Assembly (NCBI GenBank): GCA_001447805.1
Contig: CP013099.1
Location: forward strand, 3,331,181 to 3,395,180
Source: Candidatus Tenderia electrophaga
GTDB lineage: Bacteria > Pseudomonadota > Gammaproteobacteria > Tenderiales > Tenderiaceae
Direction: 5' to 3'
Length of the DNA stretch: 64,000 bases
Below the pieces are notes generated by a model. That model worked only from the letters and a program-made list of their open reading frames with translations. It made no database searches and was not told the origin of the DNA. Shown here one piece after another: positions 57,319 through 64,000 of the stretch. The position numbers and the translations under genes are program-made. Each line of letters starts with the position of its first letter. Within the stretch, counting starts at the first letter, position 1.

Positions 57319-58392
57319 ATGAGAAGAAAGTTTGACGGTAGGTATCTGCCTGCAGGACCAAGCGGCATCTGGCTCGGCGCCATGCTCGTGGCGCTCTGGG
57401 CCATGCAGGCTTGGGGTGCCGAGCGCGAATTCGATATGACCATCGACGAAGTCACCATCAAGGTGGCGCCGACACTGGACTACAAGGTGTTCGGATTTAA
57501 CGCCCAGGTGCCGGGTCCTCTGCTCCATGTCCAGGAAGGCGACGAGGTCATCGTCAATGTCATGAACAACACCTCGCTGCCCCATACCATCCATTGGCAC
57601 GGCGTCCATCAAAAGGGCAGCTGGCGCAGCGACGGCGTGCCCGGCGTGACGCAAAAGCCTATCGAGGCAGGCGAAAGCTTCACCTATCGCTTCAAGGCGG
57701 ACCGCATCGGTACGCTGTGGTACCACTGCCACGTCAATGTCAACGAGCATGTCGGCATCCGCGGCATGTGGGGACCACTGATCGTGGATCCCAAACACCC
57801 TCTGCCCATCGAAAAGCGCGTCACCAAGGATGTCATCATGATGATGAGCACCTGGGAGTCCTCAGCTGCCGACAAATACGGCGAAGGCGGCACCCCTATG
57901 GACGTGGCGGACTATTTTTCCGTCAACGGCAAATCTTTCCCCCTCACCCAGCCGCTAAGGGTCAAACAGGGCGACGTGGTGCGGATACGTTTCTTCGGCG
58001 CTGGCGGCGCCACCCACGCCATGCATAGCCATGGCCACGACATGTTGGTGACTCACAAGGATGGTCTGCCGCTGGAGCAGCCTTACTACGCTGACACTGT
58101 GTTGCTCGGTCCCGGCGAACGCTATGACGTGATTATCGAGGCCGACAATCCGGGCCGGTTTATTTTCCATGACCATGTGGATACCCACGTCACCGCGGGT
58201 GGCAAGTTCCCGGGCGGCCCCATCACCGTGATGGAGTACGACGGCGTGGAAATGGACGATTGGTACGTCTGGAAGGACAAAGACTACGACCCCAATTTCT
58301 TTTACAGCGAATCGCTCAAAAAAGGCTATGGCATGTTTGACCACGCCGGGTTCAAAGGCCAGGCCGAATCGACTGGACTGCGTAGGAGGTAG
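57319..58392 (+). CDS. ncgA: Two-domain multicopper oxidase of the nirK operon (NcgA-like)
   Basis: The 357-residue protein has an N-terminal signal/anchor (IWLGAMLVALWAMQAWGA) and two cupredoxin domains. The first has H89, H92/H94 (PHTIHWHG) and H136-C137-H138 with H144 (LWYHCHVNVNEH), so the type 1 copper Cys is in domain 1. The second has HAMHSHGHD and FIFHDHVDTH. This matches the two-domain oxidase NcgA of the Nitrosomonas europaea ncgABC-nirK operon. ATG 57319 has GGGAGAG upstream; the longer ORF from 57265 is not used. Confidence 0.9.
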   Translation: MRRKFDGRYLPAGPSGIWLGAMLVALWAMQAWGAEREFDMTIDEVTIKVAPTLDYKVFGFNAQVPGPLLHVQEGDEVIVNVMNNTSLPHTIHWHGVHQKGSWRSDGVPGVTQKPIEAGESFTYRFKADRIGTLWYHCHVNVNEHVGIRGMWGPLIVDPKHPLPIEKRVTKDVIMMMSTWESSAADKYGEGGTPMDVADYFSVNGKSFPLTQPLRVKQGDVVRIRFFGAGGATHAMHSHGHDMLVTHKDGLPLEQPYYADTVLLGPGERYDVIIEADNPGRFIFHDHVDTHVTAGGKFPGGPITVMEYDGVEMDDWYVWKDKDYDPNFFYSESLKKGYGMFDHAGFKGQAESTGLRRR

Positions 58393-58394
58393 GC

Positions 58395-59111
58395 ATGATG
58401 ACGACAGCATGGCGCAAGCCCCTGGGCGTTGTGGTCGGTGTAGCGGCCCTGGTGGCCATTGGTTATACAACGACGGCGTCGGCAGCAGACGGCGAGCAAA
58501 TTCTGCGCAGCCAGTGCGCAGAGTGTCACGAACTGGATGAGGCTGGTCCCGACAGCTTAAAAGCATTGTGGGCCCAGAAGGGGCCCAACTTTTCCCATGC
58601 CGGTAACAAGTACAAGCAGGACTGGATGGCCCAATGGCTGACGGCTCCGACACGCATCCGCCCCGCCGGCATGTTCTACGGCAATCACATCGAGCCGGCG
58701 GCCGATCATGACCAGGTCATCGAAGCCAGCCTGGTGGACCATGTCGCCTTATCGGCGGATGAGGCCAAGGCGGTGGCGGCGGCGCTTATGCAATACCAAG
58801 GCAAGCGCGAGCTCATCGAACAGGGCGCGTATCAACCGGGCACGATCTCGCTCAGTATGGGGGATCTGATGTTCATTAAGTTCAAAGGCTGTGCCAGTTG
58901 CCATCGCGTGGCGCCGGATTATGGCGGTATCAGCGCTCCGGAAGTCTACACCGTGGCTAAGCGCCTGCAGGAGGATTACATCATCAGTTTTATGAAGAAT
59001 CCCCAGGCCTGGTCGCCCCTGACCTTCATGCCCCAATACCACTTAAAAGAGGCTGATCTACAAAAGTTCGTGCATTACTTCCGTGCGCTGGCAAAGGAGG
59101 AAACGCAATGA
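58395..59111 (+). CDS. ncgB: Diheme c-type cytochrome (NcgB-like)
   Basis: The 238-residue protein has a signal peptide (VVVGVAALVAIGYTTTASA) and two haem c sites, CAECH and CASCH, each with likely Met ligands (for example RPAGMFYG and TFMPQYH). It starts two bases after the oxidase stop, with AGGAGG upstream. The order oxidase-diheme-monoheme-NirK is that of ncgABC-nirK, so it probably shuttles electrons to NirK or the oxidase. Confidence 0.9.
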   Translation: MMTTAWRKPLGVVVGVAALVAIGYTTTASAADGEQILRSQCAECHELDEAGPDSLKALWAQKGPNFSHAGNKYKQDWMAQWLTAPTRIRPAGMFYGNHIEPAADHDQVIEASLVDHVALSADEAKAVAAALMQYQGKRELIEQGAYQPGTISLSMGDLMFIKFKGCASCHRVAPDYGGISAPEVYTVAKRLQEDYIISFMKNPQAWSPLTFMPQYHLKEADLQKFVHYFRALAKEETQ

Positions 59112-59455
59112 AGCCGTCACTGACAACCACATTTATTTTCGTAGCCTTGGTGTCGCTCTCGGCGGCGCAAGCCGGCGAAAAGCCCGCCGATGTCTACAAG
59201 ACCTATTGCTGGCAATGTCACGGCATGCAGGCGGACGGCATGGGCATCAACATCCCGGATATGTCGGTGCAGCCGCGCGATCACACCGATGCCAAGGAAA
59301 TGTCGGCGCGCTCTGATGCCGAGTTGTTCACGGCCATCAAAGAGGGGGGGCGTGCGGTGGATAAATCTTTGCTCATGCCCGCTTGGCAAGATGTGCTGAG
59401 CGACGAAGATATCAACGGATTAGTGCGTTATCTCAGAGAGCTGTGCCAGTGCTAA
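59108..59455 (+). CDS. ncgC: Monoheme c-type cytochrome (NcgC-like)
   Basis: The 115-residue protein has a signal peptide (TTTFIFVALVSLSAAQAG) and one haem c site, CWQCH, with a probable Met ligand in KSLLMPAWQD. It ends with a CQC sequence. The ATG overlaps the upstream stop (ATGA), showing coupling. Electron donor for NirK is the likely role. Confidence 0.9.
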   Translation: MKPSLTTTFIFVALVSLSAAQAGEKPADVYKTYCWQCHGMQADGMGINIPDMSVQPRDHTDAKEMSARSDAELFTAIKEGGRAVDKSLLMPAWQDVLSDEDINGLVRYLRELCQC

Positions 59456-59542
59456 TAATCTAATCAATAAACGGCTCATGAGGCTGTGCTAATGGTAACC
59501 CGCCTATGGGGAGGGTTGTGTCAATCAACTGGAGAAATGGTT

Positions 59543-60505
59543 ATGAAAAGAGAGTTACTGAAAAAAGCGAAAACAGGTAGCGTCGTCGCGGTCGCCGCGG
59601 TACTGATGTTGTCAGGCACGGCCGCGCTCGCCAAGACCGTGCATGTAAAAATGGTCGCCAAGGAGAACAGCCTCGCTATCGACAACAAAGGTACCCAATA
59701 TCCAGCCTGGACCTTCGATGGCGCCATTCCGGGGCAGCTGGTGCGCGTCACTGAAGGCGATACCGTGGACTTTGAGCTGGTTAATCCTAAGGAAAACAAA
59801 AACTCCCACTCCATGGACTTTCACGCCGCCGAAGTGGATGTGCTGGACGAGTTCGCGCCGGTGAAGCCGGGCCAAACCAAACACTTCAAATTCGAGGCCA
59901 AACGCGCCGGCGTATGGATGTATCACTGTGGCGCCAATCCGATGGCGCAGCATATCGCCCGGGGCATGTATGGTGTGATTATCGTTGATCCCAAAGAGGG
60001 TTACAGCGAAGACTTCCCCAAACCCGATCGTGAATATGTCTTGGTGCAGGGGCAGTACTTTCCCGATGCCGACGATTACAAGGGTATGATCGCCAACGAA
60101 GGCTCGGCCGGTTCCCTGATCAACGGCAAGATGTTTCACTATGACCCGGTGCACGATCCCGACGCATCCATGGTGCTGCAGTCCAAGCCAGGCGAGCGCG
60201 TGCGTATCTACTTCGTCAACGCCAACATCAACGAGCCGGTCGCCTTTCATCCCATCGCCGGTATTTGGGACCGGGTGTATATCAACGGTAATCCGGAAAA
60301 CGAGTTGCAGGATATGGCCACCTACAATGTCGCCGTGTCCGAAGCCGGTATCTTCGACATAGTGTCACCCGCCGACAAGGCGACCAATAACGCCATTGTC
60401 GATCACACCATGAAGGCGGCGCTGCGCGGCGCCATCACCGTGCTGATGAACAAGCCCGACGCCGATCCCAAGGCCGGCAAGGGCGACAACCTGATTCTGC
60501 GCTAG
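59543..60505 (+). CDS. nirK: Copper-containing nitrite reductase NirK
   Basis: NirK reduces nitrite to NO in the periplasm. The 320-residue protein has a signal peptide (VVAVAAVLMLSGTAALA). Type 1 copper ligands are H89, C129, H137 and M142 (Cys-His spacing of eight, as in class II enzymes). Type 2 copper ligands are H94, H128 and H288, with catalytic D92 and H236. ATG 59543 is used because GGAG lies eight bases before it; earlier in-frame starts are not supported. It closes the operon, 87 bases after ncgC. Confidence 0.93.
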   Translation: MKRELLKKAKTGSVVAVAAVLMLSGTAALAKTVHVKMVAKENSLAIDNKGTQYPAWTFDGAIPGQLVRVTEGDTVDFELVNPKENKNSHSMDFHAAEVDVLDEFAPVKPGQTKHFKFEAKRAGVWMYHCGANPMAQHIARGMYGVIIVDPKEGYSEDFPKPDREYVLVQGQYFPDADDYKGMIANEGSAGSLINGKMFHYDPVHDPDASMVLQSKPGERVRIYFVNANINEPVAFHPIAGIWDRVYINGNPENELQDMATYNVAVSEAGIFDIVSPADKATNNAIVDHTMKAALRGAITVLMNKPDADPKAGKGDNLILR

Positions 60506-60534
60506 CAACAAACAGACGCGACTGTCGTAAGCAG

Positions 60535-60569
60535 CGGGGCGCCTGTGAGGGAGCCCCGTTTTTTGTTTT
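60535..60569 (+). terminator. Rho-independent terminator after nirK
   Basis: CGGGGC (60535-60540) pairs with GCCCCG (60553-60558), followed by a T-rich run. Confidence 0.88.
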
Positions 60570-60648
60570 CTGCCGCCTTGTTTATTTATTCCCCGGCAGC
60601 GGACCTTGGGTTTGCACATAGCCCGCCCCCCAAAAAATTGTCCGGCCA

Positions 60649-60676
60649 TTGATTTATCGCAATGCAAGATTATATC
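60649..60676 (+). promoter_or_regulatory. Candidate sigma-70 promoter before the barrel gene
   Basis: TTGATT (60649-60654), 16-base spacer, TATATC (60671-60676). TTGAT-TTAT-CGCAA at 60649-60662 also resembles half of an FNR/DNR box. The predicted start is near 60683. Confidence 0.5.
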
Positions 60677-60681
60677 TCTAC

Positions 60682-60701
60682 GATGCATGATTCTCTGCAT
60701 C
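60682..60701 (+). promoter_or_regulatory. NsrR-like inverted repeat at the barrel-gene start site
   Basis: GATGCA-N8-TGCATC, one base longer in the centre than the NsrR consensus (N7). It overlaps the predicted start, as the box before the nirK operon does. Confidence 0.4.
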
Positions 60702-60803
60702 AGCGTTGACCAGAACCAATGAGTCGGACAGATTCCCTGGGCTGTATGCGTCAATCGGGCAAGATGTTGATTGACGTTGTTGAGGTATCTAAGGAGTATG
60801 GGT

Positions 60804-61292
60804 ATGCAGAAGAGAATAGTAACCGGTGTATTATTGTTTATGATTTGCGCGACGTCTCAGCTCAACGCTGCCGAAGGGTTCGGGATGGGCGTGATCATCG
60901 GCGAGCCCACCGGTGTCAGTATCAAGAACTGGGTCGGCGATCGCCACGCCATCGATGCCGCGGCGGCCTGGTCGTTTTCGGAAAATGATTCCTTTCAGCT
61001 GCACGCCGATTATCTGATTCACGACTTTTCCCTGTTGCGCCCTGAGGGCTTATCCGGGCGCATGCCCGTGTATGTCGGGCTGGGTGCGCGTGTCAAGCTA
61101 GAGGAAAACGACAACGCCGGGGGGCGTAATGTGAACAATGATCTTGTCGGGTTGCGTATCCCCGTTGGCATCTCCTACCTGTTCGATGAAGCGGCGGTTG
61201 ATCTATTCGCCGAGCTGGTCCCCATCCTCGATGTGGCGCCGGACTCGGATTTCGATATCAACGCCGCCATTGGGGCGCGCTTGTATTTTTGA
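60804..61292 (+). CDS. Small outer-membrane barrel-like protein
   Basis: The 162-residue product has a signal peptide (RIVTGVLLFMICATSQLNA) and eight or so beta strands, ending GARLYF with a terminal Phe typical of outer-membrane proteins. It begins with FGMGVIIGEPTGVSIKNWVG, reminiscent of small porin-like barrels. AAGGAG lies seven bases before ATG 60804. Function unknown; a link to nitrite/NO is only suggested by position and the shared-type operator. Confidence 0.78.
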   Translation: MQKRIVTGVLLFMICATSQLNAAEGFGMGVIIGEPTGVSIKNWVGDRHAIDAAAAWSFSENDSFQLHADYLIHDFSLLRPEGLSGRMPVYVGLGARVKLEENDNAGGRNVNNDLVGLRIPVGISYLFDEAAVDLFAELVPILDVAPDSDFDINAAIGARLYF

Positions 61293-61369
61293 TGTAAGTG
61301 TTGTTTTGAGCATAAGGTCGGTACAGCCATCCTGTCCGGCCCCTTTACTAAAACCAAACGGAGACAGTC

Positions 61370-61591
61370 ATGAAGAAGACAAATCAGATTCTGGCATTGA
61401 CGGGCGCATCGCTGATGATGCTGTTAGTCGCTTGTGATCAACAAGGGCCGGCGGAGCAGGCCGGCGAAAATATTGACGAGGCGGCCGAAGCGGCCGGCGA
61501 ATCCATGGAGCAGGCCGGGGAAAATATCGAAGACGCCGCCGGAGATGTCGCCGATGAGGCTGATGAGACCGTGGATGATATGAGCAACTGA
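61370..61591 (+). CDS. Small acidic lipoprotein
   Basis: The 73-residue product has a lipobox (LLVAC, Cys22) and a Glu/Asp/Ala-rich mature part with repeated GENIDEAAEAAGES and GENIEDAAGDVADE segments, suggesting an amphipathic helix. GGAGAC precedes the ATG. It resembles small stress-associated lipoproteins, but I assign no function. Confidence 0.8.
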   Translation: MKKTNQILALTGASLMMLLVACDQQGPAEQAGENIDEAAEAAGESMEQAGENIEDAAGDVADEADETVDDMSN

Positions 61592-61731
61592 GCGTCGGCT
61601 GAGGCGTAAGCGCCATGTTGCATGGGTCGCTGGCCGTGGCGCTCATTGCGTTGCTGGCCACCCGACGGCGGCGCGCCTGATCCGGGCTTGGCCTTCACGG
61701 CTGATGGCGTGAGGGCGGGACGGTCGTGAAT

Positions 61732-62166
61732 ATGAGTATTTCCGTTGACTGGCAGCAGATCTTGTTTCATCTGTATCAGTTGGGAATCGCCTTTGTATTG
61801 GCGTTGCCGGTGGCGTGGAACCGCGAGTATCAGTCCCGCGGCGCGGGTTTGCGCACCTTTCCCCTGGTCTCGATCGCCGCCTGTGCCTACATGCTGGTGG
61901 GGATGCAGGTATATGAGGGCTCGGATGCCGAGGCGCGGGTGATGTACGGCATTATCACCGGCATGGGATTCATCGGCGGCGGCGCCATTCTCAAAGGCAA
62001 GGGCCATGTGGTCGGCACTGCCACGGCGGCCAGCATCTGGAACACCGGTGCCATCGGCATATCTGTCGCCTACAATCGCTACGAGATTGCCATCGTGCTG
62101 TCGCTGATCAATTTCCTTATTCTCCAGTTCGCCGCGCCCTTAAAGCGTGACGGCGAGGCCTCTTGA
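61732..62166 (+). CDS. MgtC/SapB family membrane protein
   Basis: The 144-residue protein has about four helices and the MgtC/SapB pattern WNREYQSRGAGLRTFPLVSIAAC, YGIITGMGFIGGGAILK and GTATAASIWNTGAIGISVA. The C-terminal ACT-like domain of MgtC is absent, so it is a short YhiD-type member. GTG 61726 is an alternative start. Function unknown. Confidence 0.88.
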   Translation: MSISVDWQQILFHLYQLGIAFVLALPVAWNREYQSRGAGLRTFPLVSIAACAYMLVGMQVYEGSDAEARVMYGIITGMGFIGGGAILKGKGHVVGTATAASIWNTGAIGISVAYNRYEIAIVLSLINFLILQFAAPLKRDGEAS

Positions 62167-62334
62167 GCGTGCAAGAAAAAGCCCGCCGGGAGGCGGGCTA
62201 AGGGAGGGAGGGGCTTGGGGAGGCCCCTGCTGAGGAGAGCGGTATGAATGTGTTCAATGACTACAAGGTATCGCAAATAAGAATCATTTGCAAATAATTT
62301 TTGTGGCGTCGTTGTGCCCCCGTTTCCGCGCCAT

Positions 62335-62357
62335 AAAAAAGGCCGCTCAAGGCGGCC
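62335..62357 (-). terminator. Terminator after speE
   Basis: On the minus strand GGCCGC (62357-62352) pairs with GCGGCC (62346-62341), followed by a T-run from the six A at 62335-62340. A second GC-rich hairpin at 62180-62199 with a minus-strand T-run lies further downstream. Confidence 0.8.
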
Positions 62358-62381
62358 CGCTCCATGCCGACTTGCGCGCGT

Positions 62382-63239
62382 TTACCCCAAACCGGCCTCG
62401 CGGCAGAACTCCGGCTGTGTCAGCGCGGCCTTGTGAATACCGGCATTGTAATAGCGCGTCTTGAAGGTTTTATTACGCACATCGTCTGCGCGAAAACCGT
62501 CCAGGCCGGTGGTTTCCTTGCTGGCCATGGTGGCGCTCCACCAACCGCTGGGATAGCAGGGCTGGGGGAAATGCAGCGTCTTTGACTCGCGAAAACCGGC
62601 GTCGCGCATGCTCGAGTGCATGTCCTTGAGCAGATCCAGGTGCAGCAGCGGCGACTCGCTTTGCTGAATCAAGATGCCGTCGCTGTGCAGGGCGCGCTGG
62701 CATTGGCGGTAAAAGCTTGCGCCGAACAGACCTTCGGCCGGGCCCACCGGATCGGTACTGTCGACGATGATGACGTCGATGCTGGCGTCCTCGGCGTTCT
62801 CGATCCACTTGATGCCATCCTCGAACAGCAGACGGGCGCGGATGTCGCCGTTGGATTCGCACAACTCGGGAAGGTATTTTTCCGACAGCCGAGTGACCGC
62901 CTCGTCGATGTCCACCTGCCAGACACGTTCCACGTCCTGATGTTTCAGCACCTCACGCAAGGTGCCGCAGTCGCCGCCGCCGATAATCAACACTCGCTTA
63001 GGATCGGGATGGGTGAACAGTGCCGGGTGGGTCATCATTTCGTGATACAGGAAATTGTCGCGGCCGGTGACCATGTAGCAGCCGTCGATGACCATTAGCC
63101 TGCCGAAGGTCTCGGTGTCGAAAATCTCGATATATTGGAAGGGGGTCTGCTCCTCGTGCAGCTTCTCGGTAATCTTGAGCGAGAAGGCGGAGCCTGCGCC
63201 GGCATGTATTTCGCTGAACCAGCTTTCGTCCAGTGTCAT
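62382..63239 (-). CDS. speE: Spermidine synthase
   Basis: SpeE transfers an aminopropyl group from decarboxylated SAM to putrescine. The 285-residue protein has ETFGRLMVIDGCYMVTGRDN, YHEMMTHPALFTHPDPKRVL, the SAM-binding VLIIGGGDCGTLREVLKH and the catalytic DSTDPVGPAEGLF. It is divergent from speA. Confidence 0.97.
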   Translation of the reverse strand: MTLDESWFSEIHAGAGSAFSLKITEKLHEEQTPFQYIEIFDTETFGRLMVIDGCYMVTGRDNFLYHEMMTHPALFTHPDPKRVLIIGGGDCGTLREVLKHQDVERVWQVDIDEAVTRLSEKYLPELCESNGDIRARLLFEDGIKWIENAEDASIDVIIVDSTDPVGPAEGLFGASFYRQCQRALHSDGILIQQSESPLLHLDLLKDMHSSMRDAGFRESKTLHFPQPCYPSGWWSATMASKETTGLDGFRADDVRNKTFKTRYYNAGIHKAALTQPEFCREAGLG

Positions 63240-63334
63240 CGAGCGTCTCCTTAGAATTAAACGGTGCCATCGGCGGTTGGGGCTTTATAATGGGCACGAT
63301 TGTATATCACCCGCAAAGGGATGTAGAGGTAATA

Positions 63335-64000
63335 ATGGGCTGGAACCTGGATCAAGCGCGCGCCACCTACAATGTCAGCCATTGGGGCGGCGGTTATTTC
63401 GATATCAACCCGCAAGGCCGCCTGACGGTGCGGCCGCGGCGCGCTCCGAACACGACTGCAATTGATGTATACGAGCTCGCCCGCGAAGTGCGCGAGATGG
63501 GACTGGGTTGGCCGGTGCTGGTGCGCTTCAGCGACATTCTGCATGACCGCGTCGACACCCTGTGCAGTGCCTTCGCCACCGCCATGCAGCGCGAGGGCTA
63601 CGGCGGCGGTTACACCGCCGTGTATCCCATCAAGGTCAACCAGCAACGCACCGTGGTGGAGCAGATCCGCAACCACGGCGGCGAGCGCGTCGGCCTGGAG
63701 GCGGGTAGCAAGCCGGAGTTGATGGCGGTGCTGGGCATGAGCCGCCCGGGCGGCGTGATCGTCTGTAACGGCTATAAAGACCGCGAATACATGCGTCTGG
63801 CCCTGATCGGCCGGCGCCTCGGCCACCGCATTTTCATCGTGGTGGAAAAACTCTCCGAGTTGAACCTGGTGCTGGACGAGGCGGCCAAACTGGGCATCGA
63901 TCCCCTGCTGGGCATCCGCGTGCGGCTGTCCTCCATCGGCGCCGGCAAGTGGCAGAACTCGGGCGGCGAAAAGGCCAAATTCGGCCTTACCGCCAGCCAA
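63335..64000 (+). CDS. speA: Biosynthetic arginine decarboxylase (N-terminal part)
   Basis: The first 222 codons are in the window; the gene runs off the right edge. SpeA decarboxylates arginine to agmatine for putrescine synthesis. Visible motifs are the PLP-binding lysine K100 in AVYPIKVNQQRTV, the start HWGGGYFDINPQGRLTVRP and GLEAGSKPELMAVL. AGAGGT precedes ATG 63335. A TATAAT lies at 63286-63291 in the shared speE-speA gap. Confidence 0.95.
   Translation, partial: MGWNLDQARATYNVSHWGGGYFDINPQGRLTVRPRRAPNTTAIDVYELAREVREMGLGWPVLVRFSDILHDRVDTLCSAFATAMQREGYGGGYTAVYPIKVNQQRTVVEQIRNHGGERVGLEAGSKPELMAVLGMSRPGGVIVCNGYKDREYMRLALIGRRLGHRIFIVVEKLSELNLVLDEAAKLGIDPLLGIRVRLSSIGAGKWQNSGGEKAKFGLTASQ

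Noticed and set aside
61611..61679. Short ORF with a hydrophobic core ending in arginines (about 21 residues)
   Set aside because: Small, without a clear ribosome binding site or relatives I recognise; cannot be told from chance.

Overview
The window is a GC-rich (roughly 60%), gene-dense piece of chromosome from a Gram-negative gammaproteobacterium. The evidence is the mreBCD cell-shape block, the hemA-prfA-prmC order, the lolB-ispE-tRNA-prs-rplY-pth-ychF order, lipoproteins with lipoboxes, outer-membrane barrels, rapA, comM, ubiK and yceH. Copper nitrite reductase, NnrS and two globins suggest a nitrite/NO-handling lifestyle, as in denitrifiers or nitrifier-like organisms. I cannot name the species.

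Layout. 1-2073 (minus): mreD (partial), mreC, mreB. 2245-5582 (plus): gatCAB amidotransferase. 5736-10531: a single-domain globin, then on the minus strand SIMPL and JAMM-domain proteins, prmC, prfA and hemA. 10696-17562 (plus): TPR lipoprotein, lolB, ispE, tRNA-Gln, prs, rplY, pth, ychF, followed by tRNA-Met. 17912-21574: small membrane protein, SET-domain protein, rhodanese and a GGDEF-EAL protein. 21578-23430 (minus): comM and ubiK. 23502-25346: glnK-amtB behind an NtrC/sigma-54 control region. 25441-29517: fetAB-like ABC exporter, DUF389 protein, DksA/TraR zinc finger, nnrS. 29524-35787: GIY-YIG, DsbA-like, YceH, RapA (C-terminus cut by an amber codon), lipoprotein and a barrel-like protein. 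35812-49582: mostly single conserved genes (HIT, TorF-like porin, REC, phosphohexomutase, YgfB/YecA, SelO, truncated hemoglobin, methyltransferases, TrmO, tRNA-Asp, YaiI, alpha/beta hydrolase, BacNav-type channel). 49648-56986: accessory-looking DNA with a Wzz-like protein, a tRNA-Arg gene embedded in two families of tandem repeats that carry fragments of the tRNA, a Gly/Arg-rich secreted protein and an SGNH-TPR protein. 57167-60505: an operon matching the Nitrosomonas europaea ncgABC-nirK cluster, with a sigma-70 promoter and an NsrR-type operator at its start site. 60804-64000: barrel protein, small lipoprotein, MgtC-like protein, speE and speA (partial).

How it works together. Two nitrogen circuits are visible. 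NtrC/sigma-54 signals sit before glnK-amtB (ammonium) and independently before the TorF-family porin at 36959, which suggests the porin belongs to the nitrogen-starvation response. A nitrite/NO circuit consists of the NsrR-box-controlled multicopper oxidase, two c-type cytochromes and NirK, with NnrS and globins elsewhere in the window as plausible NO partners. A related palindrome in the same position relative to a promoter precedes the barrel gene just after nirK.

Most unusual points: the tRNA-Arg locus with tandem tRNA-end fragments on both sides, the in-frame amber codon in rapA with the conserved C-terminus intact beyond it, the apparent AUA start of mreC, and the Gly/Arg-rich secreted protein. 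No CRISPR array, prophage, insertion sequence or rRNA gene was seen.
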